This document shows positions 37,313 to 49,373 of a DNA stretch of 64,000 bases, one piece after another; the first letter of the stretch is position 1; every line of letters begins with the position of its first letter. A program made the position numbers and the translations under genes. Under the pieces are notes generated by a model. That model saw only the letters and a program-made list of their open reading frames with translations, was not told where the DNA came from and made no database searches. The stretch lies in contig NZ_JAGSGD010000001.1 in NCBI RefSeq assembly GCF_016772415.1, forward strand, positions 310,001-374,000, in the 5' to 3' direction. The stretch comes from Phenylobacterium glaciei. GTDB taxonomy: Bacteria; Pseudomonadota; Alphaproteobacteria; Caulobacterales; Caulobacteraceae.

Positions 37313-38391
37313 AGCGACCCGTAGGCGGCTGCGATCAGGGCCCTGGGCCGGGGGTCGCCGATCAGGTCGGGCGACTGGCGGTTCATCACATAGGCGCCGG
37401 AAAGCCCGGTCTGCGGGTCGGCGAAGACGCAGGAGCCGCCCCAGCCGGAGTGGCCGAAGGTCTGGTCCCCCTGGCCCCAGACCTTCACAGCTGAATTGCG
37501 CATGAAGCCCGCGCCCCAGCTCATCTCGAAGGGCAGGACCAGGTCCTGGCCACGGATGCGTTCCCGCGACGCTTCGGCGATGAGGGCTGGCGACAGGATC
37601 ACCTCGCCGTCCAGCCAGCCGTCATTGGCCAGCGCCCCAAACAGGCGAGCAAGACCCAGCGCCGTGGCGTGGCCATTGGCCGAGGGGATCTCCGCGCGAC
37701 GCCACTCCGCCTGCCCCCGCCCGCCGGCCGAGGACCAGGGGGTGAGGAAGGCCGCCCGCGTGGCCTCGTTGATCACCCCGAACTTGGCCGGGCCGTTGGG
37801 CCGCTGCATGTCGGCGGTGCGGTCGTGCTCGCTGTCGGGCAGGCCGATCCAGATATCCAGGTCGAAGGGGACCGCCAGATCCTGGCGTAGCGCCGCGCCC
37901 ATGGTGCGCCCGTCCACCCGGCGGAAGATCTCGCCGGCGATGTAGCCGAAGGTCACGGGGTGGTAGCCGCTGGCGGTTCCCGGCGGCCACAGGGGCGCCA
38001 TGGCTGCCAGCTTGGCGCAGATGGCGTCCCAATCGAACCACAGGGACGGTTCCATGGGATCGGGGAAACCCGACAGCCCCGCCTGGTGGCTCATGGCCTG
38101 CTCGATGGTGATCGCGGCCTTCCCGGCCTGCGCGAATTCCGGCCAGACGCTGGCGACGGTCTGGCCGTAGTCCAGCTTTCCGGCGTCCACCAGCCGGGCG
38201 ATCAGCAGGGCGGCGATGGCCTTGGTGCTGGAGAAGATAGCGGTCAGGGTCTTGTCGTCGAAGGGTTTGGTGCGCTGGCGGTCGGCGTATCCCGCCCAGA
38301 GGTCGACCACGACTTCGCCGCCATGGACCAGGGAGAACCGGGCCCCCATTTCCGCGCCCCGCTCGAAATTGGCCTCGAAGGCCTCGCGCAC
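37309..38391 (-). CDS. Serine hydrolase of the beta-lactamase (EstB-like) family
   Basis: The protein of at least 360 residues has the S-x-x-K motif at S54-K57 (SSTK), a tyrosine at Y143 (SGYHP) as the second motif, and HSGWGG as the third, the layout of class C-like esterases and carboxypeptidases. No signal peptide is seen, so it is probably a cytosolic esterase. The GTG at 38391 truncates the family's usual N terminus. In-frame sequence continues upstream to a CTG at 38436 overlapping the pdxY stop region, which may be the true start. Confidence 0.85.
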   Translation of the reverse strand: MREAFEANFERGAEMGARFSLVHGGEVVVDLWAGYADRQRTKPFDDKTLTAIFSSTKAIAALLIARLVDAGKLDYGQTVASVWPEFAQAGKAAITIEQAMSHQAGLSGFPDPMEPSLWFDWDAICAKLAAMAPLWPPGTASGYHPVTFGYIAGEIFRRVDGRTMGAALRQDLAVPFDLDIWIGLPDSEHDRTADMQRPNGPAKFGVINEATRAAFLTPWSSAGGRGQAEWRRAEIPSANGHATALGLARLFGALANDGWLDGEVILSPALIAEASRERIRGQDLVLPFEMSWGAGFMRNSAVKVWGQGDQTFGHSGWGGSCVFADPQTGLSGAYVMNRQSPDLIGDPRPRALIAAAYGSL

Positions 38392-38429
38392 CGCGGAAAA
38401 CGTGGGCGGGCAGGTTCCGAAGATCGCGG

Positions 38430-39275
38430 TCAGATCAGCCGCTCCATGCGCACCGTCGGCGAGGCGGCCTTCAGCCGCTGGGACATGGCCACGATGGGCA
38501 GTTCGGCGACATTCCAGATCTGGGCGGCGCTGATGGTCTCGGCCACTCCGCCCACGGCGCGGGCCAGGGCATAGGAGGTGGTCAGGCCGTCGATCAGGGC
38601 CGCGCCGAACAGGGCCGAGAGCAGGTCGCCGGTGCCCTTGGGGGCGCTATCGGCACGGGGGTGGGCGGCCAGCCAGGCCTCCTTCTTGTCGGCGTAGATC
38701 ACCCCGATTTCGCCGCCGCGCTGGACGGAGGAGACCATCACCGGGCGGCCCAGCAGCCGGGCGGCGTGCAGGGCCTGGGTGGGATCGCGGGTCTCGGCCC
38801 CGGTCATCCTCTGCAGCTCCCAGGCGTTGGGGGCGACGATGTCGGCGCGGGGGACCAGTTCGCCGATCACCGCATCGGCCACATCAGCGGCGACATAGAG
38901 CCCCTTGCCGGCGTCGCCTATGGTGGGGTCGACGATGACGATGGGCCTGCGGGCGCCGGCCTCGCGCGGCGCGGCGCGCACGGCGTCGATGGCGCGGGCG
39001 GCGGCGCGGACCTGGGCGGCCGTGGCGAAATAGCCGGTGAGCACCAGGTCGGTCTGGGCGAAGAGGCCATTGGCCTCGATGCCGTCCAGCATCCCCTCGA
39101 TGGCCTCGACAGGCACGGACGCCCCGCCGGGCGCGCCCCAGCCGGGATGGCGGCCATAGAGGACCGTGGGGACGACCATGGTGTCGATGCGGAACGGCGC
39201 CAGGGCCTGGGCCTGGGCGGTCCCGCCGACACGGCTGGCGGCGACATGACTGGAGATGACAAGCGCGAGCGGCAT
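38430..39275 (-). CDS. pdxY: Pyridoxal kinase
   Basis: PdxY phosphorylates pyridoxal to pyridoxal phosphate in the salvage pathway. The 281-residue ribokinase-fold protein has SSHVAASRVGG at the N terminus, VPTVLYGRHPGWG, PNAWELQRMTG and the anion-hole motif PKGTGDLLSALF. It precedes the beta-lactamase-like gene closely, suggesting one transcript. Confidence 0.9.
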   Translation of the reverse strand: MPLALVISSHVAASRVGGTAQAQALAPFRIDTMVVPTVLYGRHPGWGAPGGASVPVEAIEGMLDGIEANGLFAQTDLVLTGYFATAAQVRAAARAIDAVRAAPREAGARRPIVIVDPTIGDAGKGLYVAADVADAVIGELVPRADIVAPNAWELQRMTGAETRDPTQALHAARLLGRPVMVSSVQRGGEIGVIYADKKEAWLAAHPRADSAPKGTGDLLSALFGAALIDGLTTSYALARAVGGVAETISAAQIWNVAELPIVAMSQRLKAASPTVRMERLI

Positions 39276-39326
39276 GGCCGGTTTGTTAGCCGAGCCCTTA
39301 GGGCGGCGCTAGCGGTAGAACGAAAA

Positions 39327-39389
39327 CGTCATCCCCCGGCGCTTGGGGGGCTCGGCGGACTGGAGATACGCCGGCGCCGGGGGATGACG
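39327..39389. repeat. Long inverted repeat with GTCATCCC ends
   Basis: Arms CGTCATCCCCCGGCGC (39327-39342) and GCGCCGGGGGATGACG (39374-39389) match perfectly over 16 bases. It lies between ahcY and pdxY. Its ends resemble those of the repeat at 45623-45736, so both belong to one interspersed family. It could also stop ahcY transcription. Confidence 0.8.
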
Positions 39390-39400
39390 AAGCCTAGGGT

Positions 39401-40792
<1,392 letters not shown>

Positions 40793-40860
40793 CAGGGCTT
40801 CCTGTCGGCGCAAATGCAATTGCGGGCTCTATAGCCGCGCAAGCGGAACCCTGCAACAAA

Positions 40861-40882
40861 CATATAAAGATGTCTTTATATG
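40861..40882. promoter_or_regulatory. Perfect palindrome upstream of ahcY, candidate ArsR-type (SahR) operator
   Basis: CATATAAAGA (40861-40870) and TCTTTATATG (40873-40882) are exact complements around a two-base centre. The site is unusually AT-rich for this genome and sits 69-90 bases before the ahcY start, between it and the CYTH-CHAD gene. It resembles, from memory, the palindromes assigned by comparative genomics to SahR, an ArsR-family S-adenosylhomocysteine sensor. No sahR gene is visible in the window, so the regulator is inference. Confidence 0.6.
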
Positions 40883-40889
40883 ACGAGGT

Positions 40890-42332
40890 TTACCGCCAGA
40901 AAGGTTTGGCCTGCGCCAGAGCCTTCATCTGCCGGGCGGCGGCCTTCAGCGTCCTGGGTCGCTTGGCCTCCCGGGGGGCCAGCAGGTCGCGGGCGGCGGG
41001 CGAGCCCGAGGGTGCGAGCTTCGCCACCAGGGTCGTGGCCACGGCGGCGTCATTGAGAGCGCCCAGGGAGTCCTGCAGAGCCTTCAGGGTCTTGAGGAAC
41101 CGCCGGCCGGGCTCAGCGGTGAACAGCGGGGCGAAGGCTTCGGCGGCGTAGCGAAGCTTCTTGGCGGCGATCCGCACCTTGTGACGCGCCGGGTCGTCCA
41201 GCGCCTGGACGTCGTGGCCCAGTTTGCGCAGCGTCTTCCAGCGCCGGTCCAGGGCCTTGGCGGCGAAATCGCGGGCTGACTTGTGACCGCGCTCAGCCCC
41301 GCGCCAGACGCCGGTCTCCACCCAGGCGGTGGTCTCCAGCACCAGGTCGCGGAACCGCTTGGAGGCCACCGCGGCGCAGGCCTTGGCGTGGGCCTGGGCG
41401 CGGGCGGCGGCGACCTTCGGGGCCAGGGGGGCCTTGGCGCCGACGATCTCGAGATTGTCCTGGGCGAAGACGTCCAGGTCTCGGGCCTCGTCGCAGGCGC
41501 CCGATAGCCACTTCAGCTCGGCCCTCAGATGACGGACGCGGTCGTCCGCCGCCACGGTCTTGAACGTGCTCATGGCGCTGCGCAGGCGGCGCACGGCGAC
41601 CCGCAGCTGATGCAGGGCGTCCTGGCTATCGGTCTCGCGCAACACCACGCCATTGGCGGCGATTTGAACCAAGGCGTTGCGGGCGATGGTCTGGAACGCC
41701 TCGCCGGTGGTCCCGCCGCGCCGCAGTGGCGCCTTGTCGTGCCGGCGCGGCTCATGCCGGGTTCCCGCCATCAGGGCCTGGCCCTGGGACGCCTTGCCGT
41801 CAAAGGACAGATAGAGGGGCGCGGTCACCGAAAGTTGACGGGCCAGGGCGAACAGCGCCGCCGGATCGCCGGACTTGAGCTCCAGCTCAAGCTCGCAGAG
41901 GTCGCGCCGCTGGTCGCTCGCGGTGATCTCGCCCTGGTCCAGGGCCAGCTCGATCTCGGCGCCACCATAGGAGAAGGTCCGCTGCTGGCGGGTGACGCGG
42001 ACGGTGAAGACCGGCGCCAAAGCCTTGCGTTGCGCGGGTTTCAGCGCGGCTTTGACCGCCGGCATGGCCAGGTCCAGGGTGTCGCCTGCGACCTTGGCCT
42101 CATGCTCCTCGCGGGCGAAACCGTCGCCGCGCTTCAGGGTCTGGACCCGCTTGCCGCCGCTTTCCCGCAGGCGCAGCGAGATGTGGGCCGCCTTCAGGCG
42201 CCCGTCCGGCGTGTCGAAATAGACCGCGGTCAGGTGTTTGGTTTCCGCAGCGCCCACCGGGGCGGCGGCCAGCAGGGCGGCGACATCCTGTGGCTCGCAC
42301 AGGAACTTCAACTCGATCTCGTCGGCGCCCAT
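40890..42332 (-). CDS. CYTH-CHAD domain inorganic triphosphatase-like protein
   Basis: The 480-residue protein has an N-terminal CYTH domain with EIELKFL at residues 5-11, the tunnel residues in [18 protein letters not shown] and the acidic [13 protein letters not shown]-terminal CHAD domain (about 205-475) is all-helical and rich in His, Arg and Lys ([32 protein letters not shown]). The CYTH part probably hydrolyses inorganic triphosphate, and CHAD binds polyphosphate. It diverges from bioB across 59 bases and precedes ahcY by 97. Confidence 0.9.
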   Translation of the reverse strand: MGADEIELKFLCEPQDVAALLAAAPVGAAETKHLTAVYFDTPDGRLKAAHISLRLRESGGKRVQTLKRGDGFAREEHEAKVAGDTLDLAMPAVKAALKPAQRKALAPVFTVRVTRQQRTFSYGGAEIELALDQGEITASDQRRDLCELELELKSGDPAALFALARQLSVTAPLYLSFDGKASQGQALMAGTRHEPRRHDKAPLRRGGTTGEAFQTIARNALVQIAANGVVLRETDSQDALHQLRVAVRRLRSAMSTFKTVAADDRVRHLRAELKWLSGACDEARDLDVFAQDNLEIVGAKAPLAPKVAAARAQAHAKACAAVASKRFRDLVLETTAWVETGVWRGAERGHKSARDFAAKALDRRWKTLRKLGHDVQALDDPARHKVRIAAKKLRYAAEAFAPLFTAEPGRRFLKTLKALQDSLGALNDAAVATTLVAKLAPSGSPAARDLLAPREAKRPRTLKAAARQMKALAQAKPFWR

Positions 42333-42391
42333 GCGCTACATGCTCCTCGTCGCCCGACTCAAGATGGGCGCCCAGACCCGAGGAGTGCACC

Positions 42392-43384
42392 ATGAACGCC
42401 CCCTTCAACGCCGTCCTTGATGAATCACAACCGCGGCATGATTGGTCGCTCACTGAGGTCGAGGCGCTGTTCGAGCTGCCCTTCATGGACCTGGTGTTCA
42501 GGGCCGCGCAAGTCCACCGCATGTGGTTCGACCCCACCGAGGTCCAGCTCTCACAGCTGCTTTCGGTGAAGACCGGCGGCTGCCCCGAGAACTGCGGCTA
42601 TTGCAGCCAGTCCCAGCGCTTCAAGACCTCCACGGTGGCCTCCAAGCTGCTGGACGCCGACACCGTGATCGCCGCGGCTGTCGAGGCCAAGGCCGGCGGG
42701 GCGCAGCGCTTCTGCATGGGCGCGGCCTGGCGCGACCTGAAGGACCGTGACGTGCCCAAGGTGGCCGAGATGATCGCCGGGGTGAAGGCGCTCGGCCTCG
42801 AGACCTGCGCCACCCTGGGCATGCTGACCCGCGACCAGGCCCAGTCCCTGAAGGACGCCGGCCTGGACTACTACAATCACAATCTGGATACCGGCCCGGA
42901 CTACTACGACAAGGTGGTCACCACCCGCACCTACCAGGACCGCCTCGATACGCTGGAGGCCGTGCGCTCGGTGGGGATGAACACGTGCTGCGGCGGTATC
43001 GTCGGCATGGGCGAGACGCGCCGCGACCGCGCCGGCCTGCTGCATACCCTGGCGACCCTGCCGGCCCATCCGGACTCGCTGCCCATCAACGACCTGATGC
43101 CGATCCCCGGCACGCCGCTAGGGGATTCCACCCCGGTGGACGGGATCGAGTTCGTCCGCATGATCGCCGTGGCCCGCATCCTCTGCCCCAAGACCGTGGT
43201 GCGGCTCTCGGCCGGCCGCGAGCACATGAGCCGCGAGTTGCAGGCCCTCTGCTTCCTGGCCGGCGCCAACTCCATGTTCATCGGCGGGCGCCTGCTCACC
43301 ACCGCCAACCCGGACAAGGACACCGACGCCGCCCTGATGGCCGACCTCGGACTGCGGCCGATGACCATGGGCGTGTCGGCCTAG
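42392..43384 (+). CDS. bioB: Biotin synthase
   Basis: BioB inserts sulphur into dethiobiotin. The 330-residue radical-SAM enzyme has its cluster cysteines at C64, C68 and C71 (CPENCGYC), with [26 protein letters not shown] and [24 protein letters not shown] placed the start at ATG 42392 with GAGGAG upstream rather than at a longer in-frame start. It is not next to bioF, bioD or bioA, and no BioR-type palindrome is visible upstream. Confidence 0.97.
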   Translation: MNAPFNAVLDESQPRHDWSLTEVEALFELPFMDLVFRAAQVHRMWFDPTEVQLSQLLSVKTGGCPENCGYCSQSQRFKTSTVASKLLDADTVIAAAVEAKAGGAQRFCMGAAWRDLKDRDVPKVAEMIAGVKALGLETCATLGMLTRDQAQSLKDAGLDYYNHNLDTGPDYYDKVVTTRTYQDRLDTLEAVRSVGMNTCCGGIVGMGETRRDRAGLLHTLATLPAHPDSLPINDLMPIPGTPLGDSTPVDGIEFVRMIAVARILCPKTVVRLSAGREHMSRELQALCFLAGANSMFIGGRLLTTANPDKDTDAALMADLGLRPMTMGVSA

Positions 43385-43422
43385 GACTTTTCGCGCGGCA
43401 TGGCGGTGCTAGTCTCACCGCC

Positions 43423-43809
43423 ATGCCTACGCCGCACCAACAGGCCGAAGCCGAACTGACCGCCTATGGCCTGAGCCTGCCCGAGACCGACCTGGCGCCC
43501 GGCTGGGCCGACACCCGTTACCTGCGGGTGCGGGGCAAGGGCTTCGCGGTGCTGGGCGACAAGGGGCAGGCGCATGACGCCCTGACGCTCACCTTCAAGC
43601 TGCCGATCTCCTACGAGATGGTCCAGGACCTGCCCTTTGTCCGGCAGGGCTCGCCCTGGTATCGGCAGCACAGGTGGGCTATCGCGCACTTTGATTCCGA
43701 GGATGACATCCTGGCGGAGATGGACACCCTGAAGGGCTGGCTGCGGCAGAGCTACGTGGCCATGGCGCCCAAGGCGCTCTCCCGTCTGCTGACAGAATCC
43801 GGCGCCTGA
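43423..43809 (+). CDS. MmcQ/YjbR family protein
   Basis: The 128-residue protein has the MmcQ/YjbR pattern: LSLPETDLAPGWADTRYLRVRGKGFAVLG, LTLTFKLP and a C-terminal LRQSYVAMAPK. The family has a double-wing fold and was proposed to bind DNA, without firm evidence. The ATG at 43423 lies 38 bases after bioB on the same strand. Confidence 0.8.
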   Translation: MPTPHQQAEAELTAYGLSLPETDLAPGWADTRYLRVRGKGFAVLGDKGQAHDALTLTFKLPISYEMVQDLPFVRQGSPWYRQHRWAIAHFDSEDDILAEMDTLKGWLRQSYVAMAPKALSRLLTESGA

Positions 43810-43920
43810 GCCGATTAATCCCTGGTCGATGTCGGGCCGCCGACCCCTAATTCGTCCTCTAGGCTAGCTTGACCACCGCCCCGCGCCTATCTGCGGGGAC
43901 CTCAACGACCCGGAGCCCGC

Positions 43921-44843
<923 letters not shown>

Positions 44844-44847
<4 letters not shown>

Positions 44848-45605
44848 ACATCCATGCCATCCGCGCCATCTATCAGTTCGAGCTGGCCCGCACCTGGCGC
44901 ACGGTGCTGCAGTCCATCGCCTCGCCGGTGATCTCCACCTCGCTCTATTTCATCGTCTTCGGCTCAGCGATCGGTTCGCGCATGACCCAGATCGACGGCA
45001 TCAGCTACGGCGCCTTCATCGTGCCGGGCCTGATCATGCTGTCGATCCTCACCGAGAGCATCTCCAACGCTTCCTTCGGCATCTACATGCCCAAGTGGTC
45101 GGGCACGATCTACGAGGTGCTGTCGGCGCCGATCTCGCCGCTGGAGATCGTCATCGGCTATGTGGGGGCTGCGGCCACCAAGTCGGTGATCCTGGGGCTG
45201 ATCATCCTGGCGACGGCGCGGCTCTTCGTGCCCTTCACCATCGCCCACCCCTTCGTGATGATCGCCTTCCTGGCCCTGACGGCCGTGACCTTCTGCCTGT
45301 TCGGCTTCGTGATCGGGGTCTGGGCGGACGGCTGGGAGAAGATGCAGATCGTGCCGATGATGATCGTCACGCCGCTGACCTTCCTGGGCGGCAGCTTCTA
45401 TTCCATCAGCATGCTGCCGCCGATCTGGCAGAAGATCACCCTGTTCAACCCGGTGGTCTACCTGGTCTCCGGATTCCGCTGGGCCTTCTACGACAAGTCC
45501 GACGTCGGCGTCGGCGTCAGCCTGCTCGCCACCTTCGGCTTCATGCTGCTCTGCCTGGCGGCCATCACCTGGATTTTCCGGACCGGCTACAAGCTGAAGA
45601 CGTAG
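44844..45605 (+). CDS. ABC-2 type permease (YadH-like)
   Basis: The 253-residue protein has six membrane helices and the ABC-2 features: [25 protein letters not shown] near the N terminus, the [31 protein letters not shown] segment and [16 protein letters not shown]. It pairs with the ATPase immediately upstream. A long inverted repeat follows its stop. Confidence 0.92.
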
Positions 45606-45622
45606 GGGCGGCAAACCCCCAA

Positions 45623-45736
45623 TGTCATCCCGGTTTCCGCGGCACACGGAAGACCGGGACCCATACACACCGATCCATCCGGCACACCCTGCGCGTCTGG
45701 GTCCCGGACAAGCGCTTCGCGCCTTCCGGGATGACA
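45623..45736. repeat. Nested inverted repeat with TGTCATCCCGG ends
   Basis: Outer arms TGTCATCCCGG (45623-45633) and CCGGGATGACA (45726-45736) enclose inner arms CCGGGACCCA (45654-45663) and TGGGTCCCGG (45698-45707). The element fills the convergent gap between the ABC permease and ptsH. Its ends match the family seen at 39327-39389. It may also serve as a bidirectional terminator. Confidence 0.82.
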
Positions 45737-45745
45737 CCGACGATC

Positions 45746-46018
45746 CTACTCGTCCTCGTCGAATCGGTTGGCCACCAGCTGGGCCAGGGCGTCGAGGGCG
45801 GGTTCGGCTTCGGAGCCCTCGGCCGCGATCTCGATGCTGCAGCCAGGACCGGCGGCCAGCATCATCAGGCCCATGATCGAGCGCGCGTCCACGGTGGAGC
45901 CGTCCTTGGAGACGGTGACCTCGGCGTCGAAGGTCGAGGCCATCTTCACGAACTTGGCCGAGGCCCGCGCGTGCAGGCCCCGCTTATTGACGATCTCGAC
46001 CGAGCGGGTCTGCGTCAT
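45746..46018 (-). CDS. ptsH: Phosphocarrier protein HPr
   Basis: A 90-residue HPr with the phosphorylated histidine H16 in KRGLHARASAKF and the regulatory serine S47 in DARSIMGLMML, the target of HprK. With EIIA it forms an incomplete, regulatory PTS rather than a sugar importer. The acidic C terminus is short. The start overlaps the EIIA stop by four bases, the last step in a chvI-chvG-hprK-EIIA-ptsH run. Confidence 0.95.
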   Translation of the reverse strand: MTQTRSVEIVNKRGLHARASAKFVKMASTFDAEVTVSKDGSTVDARSIMGLMMLAAGPGCSIEIAAEGSEAEPALDALAQLVANRFDEDE

Positions 46019-46419
46019 TTCTCGCCGGCCAGCACGTAGGAGGCGACGGAGATATACTTGCGGCCGGCCTCCTGGGCGTGGGCCACGCAGTCCTGCAGCG
46101 GCAGCTTGGTGCGCACGCTGGCCAGCTTGATCAGCATCGGCAGGTTCAGGCCCGCGATCACCTCGGCCTTGGTCTGCTCCATAACGGAGATGGCCAGATT
46201 CGAAGGCGTGCCGCCGAACATGTCGGTGAGCAGGATGACCCCGTCGCCGGTGTCCACGCGTCCGCAGGCCGCCAGGATGTCCTGGCGACGCTTTTCCATG
46301 TCGTCCTCGGGCCCGATGCAGATGGCCGACACCGCGGTCTGCGGGCCCACCACATGCTCCATGGCGAAGACAAATTCCTCGGCCAAGCGCCCGTGCGTGA
46401 CGATCACGAGGCCGATCAT
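46015..46419 (-). CDS. PTS mannose-family EIIA component
   Basis: The 134-residue EIIA-Man-type domain (often annotated ManX or PtsM) has the phosphorylated H9 in IVTHGRLAEEF and GVILLTDMFGGTPSNLA. No EIIB, EIIC or EIID is nearby, so it acts as a phosphorelay regulator receiving phosphate from HPr. The ATG at 46419 is preferred over 46446 because the family begins just before its first beta strand. Confidence 0.93.
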   Translation of the reverse strand: MIGLVIVTHGRLAEEFVFAMEHVVGPQTAVSAICIGPEDDMEKRRQDILAACGRVDTGDGVILLTDMFGGTPSNLAISVMEQTKAEVIAGLNLPMLIKLASVRTKLPLQDCVAHAQEAGRKYISVASYVLAGEK

Positions 46420-46492
46420 GCCAACTCTCTCAACGGGAATCCCCACCCGGCCGCGGCGAAACGCCGGCCGCGAGGCCGCCTAGATACGCTCC

Positions 46493-46915
46493 TTATCGAC
46501 GCTCTCCAAGATGTCGTAACGCGCGACTCAGTTTCGCAGGGGCAGAGGACTCAAGCAGCGCGAGAGTGAGGAGGGGGAGCCTCAACCCGAAGTCGTCGGT
46601 GAAGGCCGGTTCGGGGATGCGCTCGGGGGTTCCGGCGCGGACGCAGAGGCTGACGCGGGCCCAGGCCAGGGCGGGCGCGGGCAGCACGTCGATCCCGCGG
46701 ACCTCGATTCGGCCGGCCAGGGTCTCCGGCGCGCGACCGTAGAGGCGGCCGCCGCTGGTCCAGAGCTCCACCCGGTCGTCGGCCACCAGGGCGAATCCGG
46801 AGTCCAGGCAGCGCAGGGCCAGGTCGCTCTTGCCGGCGCCGGAGGGTCCCTGGATCAGGGCGCCGCGCCAGCCGCCGTCCATAAACGCCGCGATCAATCC
46901 GGCGTGATGGATCAC
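46493..46915 (-). CDS. hprK: Short HPr kinase/phosphorylase
   Basis: HprK phosphorylates HPr on its serine in response to metabolites. This 140-residue form has only the catalytic core: Walker A GPSGAGKS (23-30), the LVADDRVEL strand and a truncated C terminus. Firmicute HprK is about 310 residues; the short version is normal for alphaproteobacteria. The GTG start overlaps the chvG stop (GTGA). A very long open frame running on upstream in the same phase is antisense-like composition inside chvG and not real. Confidence 0.92.
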   Translation of the reverse strand: MIHHAGLIAAFMDGGWRGALIQGPSGAGKSDLALRCLDSGFALVADDRVELWTSGGRLYGRAPETLAGRIEVRGIDVLPAPALAWARVSLCVRAGTPERIPEPAFTDDFGLRLPLLTLALLESSAPAKLSRALRHLGERR

Positions 46916-48513
46916 CGCCGCGCCTCGGGCAGGACCACGGTGAAGCGCGCGCCTTGGACCACGCCATCGGCGCCGGTGCGGTTTTCCGCGTGAATGGTCC
47001 CGCCTTGGGCGGCGACGATCTGGCGGGCAATGGACAGGCCCAGGCCGGAATTGCCGCCGAACGCCGCGCCCTTGGGCCGCGAGGTGTAGAACCGCTCGAA
47101 GACGGTCTCCAGGTTGTCGGGCGGGATGCCCGGCCCGTCGTCGTCGACGGCGATGGTGGCTTCGCCCTTGCCGCGCTCCAGGCTCACCCGCACCTGGCCG
47201 CCCGGCGGGCTGAAGGATCGCGCATTGTCCACAAGGTTGCGGAACACCTGGCCCAGCGGCCCCTCGCGCCCCGAAACCATGATCGGCTCCAGCGCGTCGG
47301 GGGCGGCATAGGCCACCGTGGGGTCTCCGGGCTTTCCGGTGTCCTGATAGAGCTGCACCACCTCGCCGATCAGGTGGCCGAGGTCGAAGGCCTTGGGATC
47401 CTCCCGCGACAGCTCGGCGTCGAGCCGCGAGGCGTTCGAAATATCGGTGACCAGCCGGTCCAGGCGGGTGACGTCCTGCTGCAGGATGTTCATCAGCCGC
47501 GCCTGGGCCACAGGGTCCTTCACCAGCTCCAGGGTCTCCACCGCCGAGCGCAGGGAGGTCAGTGGGTTCTTGATCTCGTGGGCCACGTCGGCGGCGAACC
47601 GCTCGATGGCGTCCATCCGCTCCGAGAGCACATGGGTCATGTCCTGCAGGGAGCGGGTCAGATCCCCCAGCTCGTCGTCGCGCTTGGCGATGTCGGGCAG
47701 GGAGATGGACCGCGCGCGGCTCAGCCGCACCCGGTCGGCGGCCCGCGCCAGCCGGCGCACCGGCTGGGCGATCAGGTTGTTGAGCAGCAGGGACGAGGCC
47801 AGCGTCACGCCGATGGCGATCAGGATGAAGGGGATCAGCGCCACGCGTTCGCGGGCGATGATCTCGTCCACGTCGCTGGCTTCCAGGGTGAGCACCCCCA
47901 GCACCGCCTGGACGTGCTGGATGGGGATGGAGACCGAAACCACCCGCTCGCCGTCGTCGCCCTTCCGCATCCCCGACCAGTGCTTGCCGTCCAGGGCCTG
48001 GGTGACCTCGAAGGCCAGGGCCTTCTGGACGCCGGACTGCGGGGCCGGCGGCTTGCGGGCCTGGTTCAGCTGCAGAGAGAAGCCCGGGGCGTCGTCGCGG
48101 GCGCGGGCCGGCGGCAGCACCTTCCACTCCACCCGGTCGGCCACCCAGTAGCTGTCGGCGATCAGCCGGCCCTTGCTATCAAACAGCCGCGCCCGCTGGG
48201 TGCGGGGGTTCGACAGCAGCTGCAGAATCTGGCTGGCATAAGCTCCGTCCATGGCCGGCAGGGGTTCGCCCACCGTGGCCGCCTGGTCGATGATGGTGGC
48301 CATCAGCTCGCCCTGGGTGGTCAGGCTGTCGATACGGGCGTTCACCAGCCCGCGCCGCAGCTCGTTCAGCACCAGGGCCCCGGCGATCAGAATCGTCAGG
48401 CCCAGCAGGTTGAGCACGATGATGAGCCGCCCCAGGCGCGAGCCTGGCAGCCAACTGAACCATGAGGACAGCCGTCCCGGGTCAGGTCTCGCGGTATCGG
48501 TATCCGACGCCAT
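46912..48513 (-). CDS. chvG: Sensor histidine kinase ChvG
   Basis: The 533-residue membrane kinase senses envelope or acid stress. It has membrane helices at about 28-50 and 223-247 flanking a periplasmic sensor domain, a HAMP region, H312 in [15 protein letters not shown], and the ATP-binding boxes [27 protein letters not shown] and [13 protein letters not shown]. The ATG at 48513 overlaps the chvI 3' end by 32 bases, so the two are cotranslated. Its position directly upstream of hprK and the PTS genes is conserved in alphaproteobacteria. Confidence 0.95.
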   Translation of the reverse strand: MASDTDTARPDPGRLSSWFSWLPGSRLGRLIIVLNLLGLTILIAGALVLNELRRGLVNARIDSLTTQGELMATIIDQAATVGEPLPAMDGAYASQILQLLSNPRTQRARLFDSKGRLIADSYWVADRVEWKVLPPARARDDAPGFSLQLNQARKPPAPQSGVQKALAFEVTQALDGKHWSGMRKGDDGERVVSVSIPIQHVQAVLGVLTLEASDVDEIIARERVALIPFILIAIGVTLASSLLLNNLIAQPVRRLARAADRVRLSRARSISLPDIAKRDDELGDLTRSLQDMTHVLSERMDAIERFAADVAHEIKNPLTSLRSAVETLELVKDPVAQARLMNILQQDVTRLDRLVTDISNASRLDAELSREDPKAFDLGHLIGEVVQLYQDTGKPGDPTVAYAAPDALEPIMVSGREGPLGQVFRNLVDNARSFSPPGGQVRVSLERGKGEATIAVDDDGPGIPPDNLETVFERFYTSRPKGAAFGGNSGLGLSIARQIVAAQGGTIHAENRTGADGVVQGARFTVVLPEARR

Positions 48514-49189
48514 AAAGGGTCTCGATGCCGTCGAACTCAGGGTCGACCTCGCGGAATTTCTTCCGCATCCGCTTGATGTGGCTGTCGATGGTCCGGTCGT
48601 CGACATAGACCTGATCGTCGTAGGCGGCGTCCATCAGGTTGTCGCGGCTCTTCACGAAGCCGGGCCGTTGAGCCAGCGACTGCAGCAGCAGGAACTCGGT
48701 CACCGTCAGCTTCACCGGTTTGCCTTCCCACAGGCAATCGTGGCGGGCGGGGTCGAGGGTCAGCTTGCCGCGCTTCAGGGCGCGCGCGCTGGCGTCGCCG
48801 GGAACGGCCAGGGCCTCCTCGGCGTCCGCGCCGGCTCGGCGCAGCACCGCCTTCACCCGCTCGATCAGCAGGCGCTGGCTGAAGGGCTTGTGCATGTAGT
48901 CGTCGGCGCCGAGGTTGAAGCCGAGGATCTCGTCGATCTCCTCGTCCTTGGACGTCAGGATGATCACCGGCAGGTCGGAAGTTCGCCGCAGGCGGCGCAG
49001 CACCTCCATGCCGTCCATGCGCGGCATCTTCACGTCGAGGATGGCCAGGTCCGGCGGATCGTTTTCCAGCGCAGCGAGACCCGCGGCGCCGTCAAAATAC
49101 GCCTTCACGGTATGGCCGTGGCTTTCGAGGGCGAGGCTGACCGACGTGACGATGTTTTCGTCGTCGTCCACCAGGGTGATCTTGGCCAT
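48482..49189 (-). CDS. chvI: Response regulator ChvI
   Basis: The 235-residue OmpR-type regulator has a receiver with D52 ([13 protein letters not shown]) and K-containing HKPFS, then a winged-helix DNA-binding domain ([19 protein letters not shown] to [20 protein letters not shown]). ChvI controls envelope-stress, exopolysaccharide and, in Caulobacter, the chvR small RNA. It heads the five-gene minus-strand cluster and is transcribed divergently from the large unknown gene. Confidence 0.96.
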   Translation of the reverse strand: MAKITLVDDDENIVTSVSLALESHGHTVKAYFDGAAGLAALENDPPDLAILDVKMPRMDGMEVLRRLRRTSDLPVIILTSKDEEIDEILGFNLGADDYMHKPFSQRLLIERVKAVLRRAGADAEEALAVPGDASARALKRGKLTLDPARHDCLWEGKPVKLTVTEFLLLQSLAQRPGFVKSRDNLMDAAYDDQVYVDDRTIDSHIKRMRKKFREVDPEFDGIETLYGVGYRYRET

Positions 49190-49373
49190 GATCGGAGATG
49201 ATTTCCTTGCAAGTGCGTCGGTGAAGCTAGTCGGCCCGCAGCGTGGCCTCAATGGGGCAGGCTTGCGGCGAAGCTCCGCCTTGATAACGCGTCAGAGGGC
49301 CACAAGCGCCAGATCGTCGCAGTAAACTGTTTTTAGGGTTGTTGCGTCACAGTGTTCTCTCTTGGGGGGACGA

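Noticed and set aside
40793..40889. S-adenosylhomocysteine riboswitch upstream of ahcY
   Set aside because: The stretch lacks the pseudoknot core expected of that class; the perfect AT-rich palindrome fits a protein operator better.
46493..48127. A 544-codon frame that extends hprK back through chvG
   Set aside because: Only the last 140 codons match a family. The rest is Arg/Gly/Pro-rich shadow of chvG, and a GTG overlapping the chvG stop gives a normal short HprK.
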